A DNA stretch of 64,000 nucleotides from Algibacter miyuki (lineage in GTDB: Bacteria; Bacteroidota; Bacteroidia; Flavobacteriales; Flavobacteriaceae). The notes beneath the pieces are model-generated. The model had not been told where the DNA came from, did not search any database, and worked only from the letters and a program-made list of their open reading frames with translations. Below, one piece after another: positions 18,069 to 26,741 of the stretch. Each line of letters opens with the position of its first letter. Within the stretch, counting starts at the first letter, position 1. The position numbers and the translations under genes were made by a program. The stretch is taken from NCBI RefSeq assembly GCF_030409805.1, contig NZ_JAUFQP010000007.1, positions 310,001 through 374,000 on the forward strand, read 5' to 3'.

Positions 18069-18081
18069 GGTCTAAAATATT

Positions 18082-19728
18082 TTAGCTTAAAATAGAAGGA
18101 AGAAACAAACTGAAAATTAGTATAAAAACAAAAAAGACTAAAAGAATATACACTTCTTTTATCATAAAATCTTCTTTTTTGATGCTTACATTAAAGTTAG
18201 AAATACGTTTTACTTTAGTTTTACTCGTTAAAGCAGAAACTAAATAAGCCACCACTAAGGCTATAATGACTCCTGTAAAGTTGAGCCAAATCCAAAAAAT
18301 ATTGAATCCTAAATCGATATGAAATAACTCTTGAATTGTTTTTGAAAACATCAAATTAATTAATACTGCTGAAATAATACCAGCATTCATTCCGATATGG
18401 TTTACCTTTTTTGAAAAGAAAGCCAGAAAAAAAGTCACTAAAACAGGACCATAAAATACGGAACCTATGGCATTAATTATTTCTATAACAGCATTTTTAC
18501 TACCACCGAAAAGAAAGGCACTTGCAATACAAACTACACCCCAAAATACGACTGACCCTTTTGAAATCATCATGTATTTTTTGGTGCTTAACTTTTTTTC
18601 GCCACGATTAAAAAAATCTTCAACCGTTACTGCCGAAAGCGAATTAACGGTAGAACTTAAAGACGACATGGCTGCAGATAATATGCCGACCATTAATATA
18701 CCAATTAAACCGTGTGGTAGATATTTCATTATAAAAACGGGTACCATTAAATCGGCTTTAATGCCATGTTTGGCAAACTCACCAGGAAAATGTTTTTGGG
18801 TTGTATCGGCTATTTCAGTGAGAAAATCGGGCGCCAATGTAATTAGGCCTCCTAATACTAACCCCATAATACAATACACTAAAACTACGGGAAACCTCAA
18901 CAAGCCGTTAGCGAGTAAAAGTGTTCTAATGGTTTTCTCGTCTTTGGCCGACAGCATACGTTGCGCTTGCGTTTGGTCGCATCCATAATAAGAAGTATAT
19001 AGAAAAAACCCTCCAATTATCATTGGTAATAAACCATACTCGTTGCCTTCGCCAACACCTAAATTATAGTCGATAACTTTTAATCTTTCCGGATCAAACC
19101 CTGCGGCTAAACCGCCATGCTCTTGCAAAAGCGTCCATCCAAAATACAGGCAAATTATTAAACCTGCGAACAAAATAATCATTTGAATGGCATCGCCCCA
19201 AACCACAGCTTTCATGCCGCCTTGCCATGAATAAATAATGGTAATAACACTTATAATTAAAATGGTATACACAAAATCGATATCTAAAACAGCTTGTAAA
19301 ATAATAGCGATGGTGTAAACCATAACACCGGTTCCGAGCGCTCGACTTATTTGAAAAACAATACTTAAAATTAATCGTGTTGATGTGCTAAAGCGTTTTT
19401 CTACAAACTCATAAATACTAACAACACCAGATCTAAATAAGGGTGGAATAATAACAATCATTATAAAAATCATGGCCAATGGCACAGCAAACTCAAAGGT
19501 TAGCCATTTCATTCCTCCATTTAATTTAAGTCCAACAAATGCTGGTGCCGAAATAAAACTAATAGCTGAAAGTTGTGTTGCCATGGTTGATAAACTCAAC
19601 GGAAACCAGCCCATACTTTTTCCGCCTAAAAAATAATCTTTAGAGTCTTTATTGTCTTTAAAAAAGAACCCCATTCCTAAAAAGAATATGATATAAAATA
19701 TTATGATACTATAATCTAGCCAATTCAT
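18082..19728 (-). CDS. Sodium:solute symporter (SSS family)
   Basis: 548 residues with about 13-14 transmembrane helices. The first helix motif FFKDNKDSKDYFLGGKSMGWFP and TMATQLSAISFISAPAFVG (about 30-65) are typical of SSS sugar/solute symporters, and CDQTQAQRMLSAK near 255 matches the glucose/iodide-type branch. It probably imports a solute across the inner membrane with sodium. It lies between the GH63 hydrolase and glycerate kinase, so the cargo is likely the intact glycosylglycerate if hydrolysis is cytoplasmic (the hydrolase has no signal peptide). The substrate is inferred from context only. Confidence 0.88.
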   Translation of the reverse strand: MNWLDYSIIIFYIIFFLGMGFFFKDNKDSKDYFLGGKSMGWFPLSLSTMATQLSAISFISAPAFVGLKLNGGMKWLTFEFAVPLAMIFIMIVIIPPLFRSGVVSIYEFVEKRFSTSTRLILSIVFQISRALGTGVMVYTIAIILQAVLDIDFVYTILIISVITIIYSWQGGMKAVVWGDAIQMIILFAGLIICLYFGWTLLQEHGGLAAGFDPERLKVIDYNLGVGEGNEYGLLPMIIGGFFLYTSYYGCDQTQAQRMLSAKDEKTIRTLLLANGLLRFPVVLVYCIMGLVLGGLITLAPDFLTEIADTTQKHFPGEFAKHGIKADLMVPVFIMKYLPHGLIGILMVGILSAAMSSLSSTVNSLSAVTVEDFFNRGEKKLSTKKYMMISKGSVVFWGVVCIASAFLFGGSKNAVIEIINAIGSVFYGPVLVTFFLAFFSKKVNHIGMNAGIISAVLINLMFSKTIQELFHIDLGFNIFWIWLNFTGVIIALVVAYLVSALTSKTKVKRISNFNVSIKKEDFMIKEVYILLVFFVFILIFSLFLPSILS

Positions 19729-19770
19729 AATGTTAAGTTTTGTTGTTAGTTGGTTTAGTTAGTTAGTTAG

Positions 19771-19810
19771 AATATAAAAGGTTTTAATAAAAACTAAAAC
19801 CTTTTATATT
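19771..19810 (-). other. Perfect 16-bp hairpin between hydrolase and symporter genes
   Basis: AATATAAAAGGTTTTA and TAAAACCTTTTATATT are exact inverted copies around an 8-base loop, in the 153-base gap. On the minus strand it is followed by TTAG-type tandem repeats (CTAACTAACTAAC), not a T run, so it is more like an mRNA-processing or stabilising hairpin than a terminator. Confidence 0.75.
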
Positions 19811-19881
19811 AAGCTCCTGTTTAATTAGTTCTATAATATAGACTCAGGAATTGGATTTGCTATTAATCCTTGTTTTTTTAA

Positions 19882-21183
19882 TTAGTCATTTAACATATCT
19901 ATTAGCAACGCTGCAGTCCACGAAAAATCGTTTCCACCATAACCTGCTGTTCCATCTTTATGCATTTCTTTTCTCGAGTCGAAATACTCATAAAAGCCAT
20001 TTTTATCAATCATATCAACCGAATCTTGTTTAACACGTTCGGCAATTTCAGTAAACCCATATTGTTTCAATCCTTTAAACAACATCCAGTTTAAATTAAT
20101 CCAAACCGGGCCTCTCCAATATTTTTTAGGGTTGAAGCGCTCACTCGTTGGATCGAAAGAAGCACATAAATACTGTTCTTCTCCACCAAACTTTTCCATC
20201 ATAACCTCAACCATTTTTTTGGCACGGGCTTCACTTGGAATGCTAGCGCATAAAGGCGCGAAAGATGATGATGATAAATAACGCAACGGTTTTTCGTTTC
20301 TTAAATCATAATGAATATAAGCTCCTAATTCTTCATCATATAATTTCTCATTAAAAGCTTTTATACTTTTATTTTGCCATTGCTGAAGTTGCTCAATTTT
20401 AGTATGATCTCCTAATAATTCATACAAATTAATTAAACTTTGGTTCGATTTAATAAGCATGGCATTAAACAAAGGATCTTGTACTAAAAACGGTGATAAC
20501 TCGGCAATTTTCTCATCGCTGTAATTATGTTCTTTAGCAATTTCAATAATATGTAAATAATGATCGTATTCTCTTTTCGATGGTCTTTGTGCAGCATCTA
20601 CATGAGTGGTATCTCGTCTTTCAAAATTGTATTCTGGCGGATTCATGGTATCCCAAATATCATCCCAAATTGGTGAATTATCGGTACCCGACTCCCAGTT
20701 GTGATAAATATAAACTAAACCTTCCTTTTGCGGATCGCGTTGTGTAAAAAAGTAATTATGGTTATCGTAAACCTTATCTATAACGGTTTTAATAAACTTT
20801 AGCGTTGCTGGTTTATCTTTACTAATTCTATACATTTCCTCTAAAACAAAACCTGTAACGGGTGGCTGCGTCATCCCGGTCGATTTATATTTTTTTGAAG
20901 ATTCTGGATGTAAGTCCGATCGATGAAAATCGGCTCCTGGAAAATAAGTATCGGTATCCGTATGGAAAATAATGTGCGGTATAAAACCATTTCCCCATTG
21001 GGCATCTAGTAAAGTTTTAATTTCCAACTCGGCTTTTTCCATTTCAAAATGGGCAAAACCTATGGCAATTAAGCCAGAATCCCAAAACCACTGAAACGGA
21101 TATAATTTGGCACATGGTATACTAAAACCATCTTTAAAATTGTTAATTAGAACTGTTTGAGCTCTGTCTTTTAATGCTTTCAT
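19882..21183 (-). CDS. GH63-type glycosidase, probable mannosyl-/glucosylglycerate hydrolase
   Basis: 433 residues without a signal peptide: an (alpha/alpha)6-barrel glycosidase of the MGH1-like type. Family-like blocks are PFQWFWDSGLIAIGF (30-44), HNWESGTDNSPIWD (161-174, with D168 the likely general acid) and NGFYEYFD (395-402, with E399 the likely base), then GGNDFSWTAA. The length and these blocks fit the GH63 mannosylglycerate/glucosylglycerate hydrolases of Thermus and Mycolicibacterium better than long trehalases. Products would be a hexose and D-glycerate. The adjacent glycerate kinase supports this substrate; mannose versus glucose is undecided. Confidence 0.78.
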   Translation of the reverse strand: MKALKDRAQTVLINNFKDGFSIPCAKLYPFQWFWDSGLIAIGFAHFEMEKAELEIKTLLDAQWGNGFIPHIIFHTDTDTYFPGADFHRSDLHPESSKKYKSTGMTQPPVTGFVLEEMYRISKDKPATLKFIKTVIDKVYDNHNYFFTQRDPQKEGLVYIYHNWESGTDNSPIWDDIWDTMNPPEYNFERRDTTHVDAAQRPSKREYDHYLHIIEIAKEHNYSDEKIAELSPFLVQDPLFNAMLIKSNQSLINLYELLGDHTKIEQLQQWQNKSIKAFNEKLYDEELGAYIHYDLRNEKPLRYLSSSSFAPLCASIPSEARAKKMVEVMMEKFGGEEQYLCASFDPTSERFNPKKYWRGPVWINLNWMLFKGLKQYGFTEIAERVKQDSVDMIDKNGFYEYFDSRKEMHKDGTAGYGGNDFSWTAALLIDMLND

Positions 21184-21200
21184 ATTTTATATTTTTTTTT

Positions 21201-21238
21201 AAAAAACTCACCACTTACACTTAACCTTAAGTGGTGAG
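21201..21238 (-). terminator. Terminator between TonB receptor and hydrolase genes
   Basis: Perfect 11-bp stem CTCACCACTTA/TAAGTGGTGAG, 10-base loop, then six T on the minus strand, 47 bases past the receptor stop. It probably lowers or stops read-through into the downstream genes. Confidence 0.88.
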
Positions 21239-21284
21239 CTACTTATATAACCTATAATTACACAGGTTAAAACAAACGAAATGT

Positions 21285-23987
21285 TTAGAAGGTTAATGTG
21301 GCATTGAAAAATGCACGTCTTGGTAAAATTGGGCGACCAACAAAATAATCTTGACTTGTTGATTGTGAAAAAGCTCTTGGATCGCCTTCTGATAAACCTT
21401 GACTATCGGCTAAGTTATACACTGAAAACCCAAGTCTTAATTTCTTATCATCTTCAAAACCTATAGTATATCCAGCTCCTATTCTTAATACTGTGAATCC
21501 GTCTAATTCTACAAGATTGGCATCATCATTAAATTGACTACCTCTAATATTTGCAGATGCAAAAGCATCTAATTTTCTGTTATCATAATCTAAACGTAAG
21601 GTTGATAATGTCGTTGGCTGTCTTCTTAATTTTTTTCCAACATTTGCACCATTTGTAACATCGCCTTCAACTAAAACCACGCCATCTACAGTACCAGATT
21701 GCAATACCGTTCTTTCATCTGTTTTAAGCTCATGACCTTGGTAAGTGAAGTTTCCGTTAAAAGACAGATTCTCAGCAAATTTCCATAACCAAGATACTTC
21801 CATACCTAGTGTTTTTGTATCCTGAATGGTTTTTATTCCATCTACAGTTCCTATAGTGCCACCATAATTCAACCTTTGGATAGCAACTCGATCAACAAGT
21901 GTTGTATAATAGGCCGCAACGGTTCCAGAGAATTTACTGCTTCCATATTTTAAACCTGTTTCAACTTGATAGATATTTTCAGGCTTATACTCACCTGCAA
22001 TAACATCATTACTTACCACATTAATACTTCTAGTTAATGGGAAGAAATATCCTTTAGACATGTTGGCGTAGGCATTTAAATTGTCGTTAATTTTATAAAG
22101 TGCAGCCAAAGAAGCAGCAAAACCAGTAGTACTAACCTCTGCTCTTTTATATTCTCCCGTTGCGTAACCTACGTTTTGTAATGCAGATGTTAAACCTACA
22201 TCAGTATATACTTGTTTTGTATCTGTACTTCCAATTTCTCTACTGGCTTTTTGGTTTTCTACACGGAAACCAACATCAATACGCCATCTATCTAAAACCA
22301 TCTCATCGGTTAAATAAAACGCTGTTCTATCTTGAGTAAGAAAGGTTGCAGCTGTGCGGCCTATTCTAGCAGTTAGTCCATTTTGTGCCAAAATAACATC
22401 GTTACCATTAACATCTGTAAATGAAAGATTCACTAATTCCGGAGCATCGTTAAAAGCTGATAATGTTCTGTATTGCCAGTTATTATCTTCTCCTTGAGAC
22501 GATGTTAAATACGTACCTAAAGTAATATTGTGCTCAACTTTATCTCCTTCTAATTTTTTAGTGATGCTAAACTCCCCTGTTAAATCTGTAATAGGTCTAT
22601 TTCTATCGATATTTAAGTTATCAATAACTCTGTCATTTGCAGCAAGCGCTGTTCCTCCAACATACGACGCATTGATATTAGTAGCGCCGGCATACCCATA
22701 GGCATCTAAATAATCGCTTAAATTAGCGGGTGTATTCACGGTACCACTAGCGGCAACGTATAGTCCAAAATCATTTACATAATCGGATACTTTTACTTTT
22801 GAATTAATTTTCCAATCGTTACCTAAATCGTAATCAAAAACTCCCATAGCATAGAAACCTTTAGTATGCACACCATCGCCTATCGGACTTTTATATTCTC
22901 CGGCAGGAGTTAAAAAACTAATATTTCTAACGTGTGAAGAATTTAATTGATAAACCGTTTCACCATCATTACCCGTAATTCTTTCTCGAGAATCTCCATC
23001 TAAAGGCAGACCTAATAGAAATTGTGCTTTATCATCAATAAACTGCGTGTAGAAAGTAAAAGATCCGTTTTCGAATTTCTTTTTTAAGTTTCCTCTAAAC
23101 TGATATCCTTTTGTTGGCAATCCAAAATCTAAAGGCCCATCATCCTTACGTACAAACCCAGACACAGCGTAGTAAGTATTAGAATCTTCTCCTCCTACTT
23201 TACCACCAGAATAAAACTCTCCTTTTATTCTTCCTTTGGTTGCTACTTCAAAATTTATAATGTTTTCATCGTTGGTATCACCTGTTTTCGAAATGTAGTT
23301 CATAACACCTGCAGTAGAACCTGCGCCATATAAAATAGACGAACCTCCACGTACAAACTCTACACCTTTTACACCTTGATCTACTTTAGCATAAACATCT
23401 CCGGCCGTGGAACTTAATCCGTAACCAGCCAAGGTTAACCCATCATATTGTATAGGAGAAAAATCGTTTTGACCTCCAGACGGTAAACCTCTAACAAATA
23501 TATTTGTTGCCGCTTCGCCACCACCACCATCGGCAACAATACCAGGGATAGAAGCCACAATATCGGCTTGGCTATTCGCATTTAGGCGGGTTAATTCTTG
23601 AGTCTTTAATGATGAAATTGAATTTGGTGTTTCTTTTTGAGATCTAAACGTAGAAGATGCCGTTAGCACCACCTCATCTAAAGTGTTTCCGCCTTCTATT
23701 AAAACGAAATTCAAAGTCATCGAACTTCCATTTAATGAGACTACTTTATTTAAAGTTTCATAACCCAAAAAAGAAACTTTAATGGTTTGTTCACCAGTAG
23801 CACTTGTTGTGAAACTGTAATTACCGTCAAAATCGGTTGTGGCTCCAGAAGAGCTCGCCGCAATAACTACATTGGCTCCCGTAACGGGAACTCCAGAATT
23901 GTCTTTTACAGTACCTGAAATTTCCGTTTGTGCAAACGTTGTAGAAATACTAAAAACACATAGTAGTGTGTAAATTAATTTGGTCAT
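21285..23987 (-). CDS. TonB-dependent receptor with N-terminal carboxypeptidase-like domain
   Basis: 900 residues. Signal peptide (ending TTFAQ) followed by a CarboxypepD_reg-like domain (about 22-105, ISGTVKDNSGVPVTGANV), a plug domain (about 115-240, SIPGIVADGGGGEAATNIFVRG) and a 22-strand barrel ending in an aromatic residue (RRAFFNATLTF). It imports a ligand across the outer membrane using TonB energy. No SusD partner gene is adjacent, so it is not a classical SusC/SusD polysaccharide pair, which fits a small ligand. It shares a divergent regulatory region with a LacI-family gene and probably imports the locus substrate. Confidence 0.9.
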   Translation of the reverse strand: MTKLIYTLLCVFSISTTFAQTEISGTVKDNSGVPVTGANVVIAASSSGATTDFDGNYSFTTSATGEQTIKVSFLGYETLNKVVSLNGSSMTLNFVLIEGGNTLDEVVLTASSTFRSQKETPNSISSLKTQELTRLNANSQADIVASIPGIVADGGGGEAATNIFVRGLPSGGQNDFSPIQYDGLTLAGYGLSSTAGDVYAKVDQGVKGVEFVRGGSSILYGAGSTAGVMNYISKTGDTNDENIINFEVATKGRIKGEFYSGGKVGGEDSNTYYAVSGFVRKDDGPLDFGLPTKGYQFRGNLKKKFENGSFTFYTQFIDDKAQFLLGLPLDGDSRERITGNDGETVYQLNSSHVRNISFLTPAGEYKSPIGDGVHTKGFYAMGVFDYDLGNDWKINSKVKVSDYVNDFGLYVAASGTVNTPANLSDYLDAYGYAGATNINASYVGGTALAANDRVIDNLNIDRNRPITDLTGEFSITKKLEGDKVEHNITLGTYLTSSQGEDNNWQYRTLSAFNDAPELVNLSFTDVNGNDVILAQNGLTARIGRTAATFLTQDRTAFYLTDEMVLDRWRIDVGFRVENQKASREIGSTDTKQVYTDVGLTSALQNVGYATGEYKRAEVSTTGFAASLAALYKINDNLNAYANMSKGYFFPLTRSINVVSNDVIAGEYKPENIYQVETGLKYGSSKFSGTVAAYYTTLVDRVAIQRLNYGGTIGTVDGIKTIQDTKTLGMEVSWLWKFAENLSFNGNFTYQGHELKTDERTVLQSGTVDGVVLVEGDVTNGANVGKKLRRQPTTLSTLRLDYDNRKLDAFASANIRGSQFNDDANLVELDGFTVLRIGAGYTIGFEDDKKLRLGFSVYNLADSQGLSEGDPRAFSQSTSQDYFVGRPILPRRAFFNATLTF

Positions 23988-24013
23988 AATATTTAGTTTT
24001 AGTTGATATTAGT

Positions 24014-24021
24014 CCAAATTT
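24014..24021 (-). promoter_or_regulatory. -7 box of the TonB receptor promoter
   Basis: TAAATTTG on the minus strand matches TAnnTTTG, 26 bases before the receptor ATG. The LacI-type operators lie about 50-70 bases upstream of it. Confidence 0.55.
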
Positions 24022-24068
24022 ATAACGACATACATAAAAAAAGTTCTAAAAAATTGCCATATATTTAT

Positions 24069-24092
24069 GCAAACGGTTGCGGGAACGTTTGT
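24069..24092. promoter_or_regulatory. Tandem LacI-family operators
   Basis: Two adjacent 12-mers with the central CG expected of LacI-family sites: GCAAACGGTTGC (10 of 12 positions palindromic) and GGGAACGTTTGT (core AACGTT). They lie in the 140-base divergent gap between the TonB receptor and the LacI-family gene, 36 bases before the latter's ATG. Autoregulation and control of the receptor operon are likely (inference). Confidence 0.65.
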
Positions 24093-24127
24093 TTTTTACA
24101 ATATTCTAATAAAACACCTCTAAAAAG

Positions 24128-25150
24128 ATGAAAAAAGAAGTAGTAACACTGAAAAAATTATCTCAAATACTTGATTTATCGACCTCTACAGTCTCTAGAG
24201 CATTGAACGATCATCCAGATATTAGCGCGGCTACAAAAGAAAAAGTAAAAAACCTCGCAAAAAAAATGCACTATGTACCTAACATTTTCGCAAAAGGATT
24301 CCGCCAACACAAAACCAATATTATAGGAGTTATTGTCCCGAATATTACCCATTACTTTACAACCACTATGGTTAGAGGTATTCTAGAAGAAGCTGCCATA
24401 AAAGGTTACCGGGTTATAATTTCTGAATCGAATAATGATATCGCCAAACAAACCGAAATGCTTAATACCATGTTACAATTTGGAGTTGATGGCATGTTAG
24501 TATCCTTAACAAAAATGACACGCGAGATTGATGATGTATTAGAAACATTAAACAAACTCCCTTTAATATTGTTCGACAAGGTCTCTAGTAAAATTCCGTG
24601 TACGCAAGTCACTATCAATGATGAGCAAGCTGCTTTTGACGCTGTGGAGCACCTTATAAATATAGGAAAAAAGCGTATTGCAATTATAAAAGAACAAGAC
24701 TTCTCATACACTTCTCAAAAACGATTTGCTGGCTATTTACGCGCTTTAAAAGAAAACAACATTGAAGTTGATGAAAAATTAATTATGAGTGTAGATGATA
24801 TTACTTTGGAAAACGGAAAACAAATGACCAGCCATTTATTAAGTATAAAACACCCGCCCGATGCTATTTTTGCCATAACTGATAGCGCTGCAGTTGGCGT
24901 GATACAAACGTTAAAAAAATTCAACATAAAAATCCCTGAAACTATTGCAGTTGTTGGGTTTAGTAATTCCAGACTATCCACCGTTATCGAGCCAAATTTA
25001 ACCACTATAGATCAGCCCGGGGAAACTATTGGTAAGAATGCCGTAAAACATTTAATTGAAGAAATTGAAACCAAATCCGTTACAATTTCTAATAAAATGA
25101 TTGAAATTAAAGGAGCCTTAATTATTAGAGATTCTACTTTTAAAGCTTAA
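24128..25150 (+). CDS. LacI-family transcriptional regulator
   Basis: 340 residues. The N-terminal helix-turn-helix (about 7-52) shows the LacI pattern VTLKKLSQILDLSTSTVSRALND with the hinge-helix region following. A periplasmic-binding-protein-like effector domain spans about 62-335 (IIGVIVPNITHYFTTTMVRG; FAITDSAAVGVIQ; TTIDQPGETIGKNAV). It is divergent from the TonB receptor/hydrolase/symporter/kinase genes and is the obvious local regulator. The inducer is unknown; the glycosylglycerate or a breakdown product is the natural guess. Confidence 0.92.
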   Translation: MKKEVVTLKKLSQILDLSTSTVSRALNDHPDISAATKEKVKNLAKKMHYVPNIFAKGFRQHKTNIIGVIVPNITHYFTTTMVRGILEEAAIKGYRVIISESNNDIAKQTEMLNTMLQFGVDGMLVSLTKMTREIDDVLETLNKLPLILFDKVSSKIPCTQVTINDEQAAFDAVEHLINIGKKRIAIIKEQDFSYTSQKRFAGYLRALKENNIEVDEKLIMSVDDITLENGKQMTSHLLSIKHPPDAIFAITDSAAVGVIQTLKKFNIKIPETIAVVGFSNSRLSTVIEPNLTTIDQPGETIGKNAVKHLIEEIETKSVTISNKMIEIKGALIIRDSTFKA

Positions 25151-25188
25151 AATATTAAAAAGGTTATCGCTAACAACTTCTATTTTAA

Positions 25189-25196
25189 TATTTTTG
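25189..25196 (+). promoter_or_regulatory. -7 box directly before uppP
   Basis: TATTTTTG matches TAnnTTTG and ends only 4 bases before the uppP ATG, so an mRNA from it would be leaderless or nearly so. Confidence 0.45.
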
Positions 25197-25200
25197 CGCC

Positions 25201-25995
25201 ATGGAAATTATAGACGCAATTATTCTCGGTATTATTCAAGGACTTACCGAATTTTTACCCGTATCATCTAGCGGACATTTAGAGTTAGGAAAAGCGATTT
25301 TAGGAGACCATTCGGTTCCTGAAGAAAGTTTACTTTTTACAGTAGTACTGCACTTTGCAACCGCTTTAAGCACCATTGTTGTTTTCAGAAAAGACATTTT
25401 GAGCTTAATAAAAGGTGCTTTAAAATTTGAATGGAACGAGGATTTACAGTTTATTACAAAAATTGCAGTATCTATGATTCCTGCTGTTATTGTCGGTTTA
25501 TTTTTTGAAAAGCAATTAGAGTCCCTTTTTGGCGGCAATATTTTACTCGTTGGCTGCATGCTTATTGTAACTGCTATTTTATTATACTTAGCCGATAAAG
25601 CCAAAGACACCGATAAAAACGTGACTTTTAAAAATGCTTTTATCATTGGTATATCGCAAGCTATTGCTATGTTACCAGGTATTTCGCGTTCTGGAGCAAC
25701 CATTTCAACTTCTGTTTTATTAGGAAATGATAAAACAAAAGCCGCTCGTTTTTCATTTTTAATGGTGGTACCATTAATCTTCGGAAAAATAGCAAAAGAT
25801 CTTTTAAGTGGTGATTTAACCTATGATAGCGGAAATTTCACCGCCCTTTCCATTGGTTTTGTAGCGGCCTTTATTGCGGGACTATTCGCTTGTACTTGGA
25901 TGATTTCACTAGTGAAGAAAAGTAAACTATCCTACTTTGCTATTTACTGCTTAATTGTTGGTGTTATTGCCATAACTTTTACTTTATTAAACTAA
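25201..25995 (+). CDS. uppP: Undecaprenyl-diphosphatase UppP (BacA)
   Basis: 264 residues, a polytopic membrane phosphatase. Two signature motifs are intact: GLTEFLPVSSSGHLELG (about 14-30) and LPGISRSGATISTSV (about 152-166), whose Glu, His, Ser and Arg form the active site. It converts undecaprenyl diphosphate to the monophosphate to recycle the peptidoglycan lipid carrier, and over-expression in other bacteria gives bacitracin resistance. truB starts one base after its stop, so they are co-translated. Confidence 0.95.
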   Translation: MEIIDAIILGIIQGLTEFLPVSSSGHLELGKAILGDHSVPEESLLFTVVLHFATALSTIVVFRKDILSLIKGALKFEWNEDLQFITKIAVSMIPAVIVGLFFEKQLESLFGGNILLVGCMLIVTAILLYLADKAKDTDKNVTFKNAFIIGISQAIAMLPGISRSGATISTSVLLGNDKTKAARFSFLMVVPLIFGKIAKDLLSGDLTYDSGNFTALSIGFVAAFIAGLFACTWMISLVKKSKLSYFAIYCLIVGVIAITFTLLN

Positions 25996-25996
25996 G

Positions 25997-26689
25997 ATGA
26001 AAACGTTAGAAGACTACCAAGCAGGCGAAGTTTTATTAATTGATAAACCTTTGAATTGGACATCCTTTCAGGTGGTTAACAAACTGCGTTGGGAAATTCG
26101 TCAAGCTTTCAACATTAAAAAAATTAAAGTAGGTCATGCCGGAACTTTAGATCCTTTAGCCACAGGTTTATTGGTGATTTGTACCGGGAAAATGACGAAA
26201 CAAATAGACACCTTCCAAGGACAAATAAAAGAATACACAGGTACTATCGTTTTAGGAAGCACGACCCCATCTTTCGATTTAGAAACCGAAATTAACGAAA
26301 CCTTCGAAACGGCACATATTACCAATGCTTTAATCCACAAAACAACTGAGCAATTTATTGGAGATATTGAACAATTTCCACCTGTTTTTTCAGCATTAAA
26401 AAAAGACGGAAAACGATTATACGAATATGCTCGTGCTGGTGAAGCCGTTGAAATTAAACCGAGAACCGTTCATGTTTCAGAATTTGAAATTACGAACATC
26501 GATGGTTTAAATATTGATTTCAGAATTGTTTGTAGTAAAGGCACCTATATTCGATCATTAGCTAACGATTTTGGTAAGGCTGTGCAATCTGGCGGCCATT
26601 TATCAGCCTTACGCCGTACAAAAATTGGGGACTTTAAGGTAGATAACGGCCTTTCTGTTGAAGCGTTTATAGCGGCATTAAAAGTCTAA
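25997..26689 (+). CDS. truB: tRNA pseudouridine(55) synthase
   Basis: 230 residues. The catalytic motif GHAGTLDPLATGLL holds nucleophile D52, and later family blocks are PPVFSALKKDGKRLYEYAR and CSKGTYIRSLANDFG. It makes pseudouridine-55 in the T-loop of tRNAs. It lacks the C-terminal PUA-like extension of E. coli TruB, as is usual for short Bacteroidetes forms. The coupling to uppP (one-base gap) is conserved in this lineage. Confidence 0.95.
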   Translation: MKTLEDYQAGEVLLIDKPLNWTSFQVVNKLRWEIRQAFNIKKIKVGHAGTLDPLATGLLVICTGKMTKQIDTFQGQIKEYTGTIVLGSTTPSFDLETEINETFETAHITNALIHKTTEQFIGDIEQFPPVFSALKKDGKRLYEYARAGEAVEIKPRTVHVSEFEITNIDGLNIDFRIVCSKGTYIRSLANDFGKAVQSGGHLSALRRTKIGDFKVDNGLSVEAFIAALKV

Positions 26690-26741
26690 ACCCCTTATTT
26701 TTCCGTATATTTATTAAATAATTGCTAGTAATTCTATCGAT

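Noticed and set aside
18467-18988. 173-codon plus-strand ORF inside the symporter gene
   Set aside because: It is antisense to a well-supported transporter; its composition is the mirror of hydrophobic codons and it matches nothing.
19741-19770. Short TTAG tandem repeats as a CRISPR-like array
   Set aside because: Units of four bases with no spacers; no cas genes.
21285-23987. Classical SusC/SusD polysaccharide locus
   Set aside because: No SusD gene or extracellular glycanase is present; the only glycosidase lacks a signal peptide.
25236-25703. 155-codon minus-strand ORF across uppP
   Set aside because: It is a shadow of uppP, with both uppP catalytic motifs intact on the plus strand.
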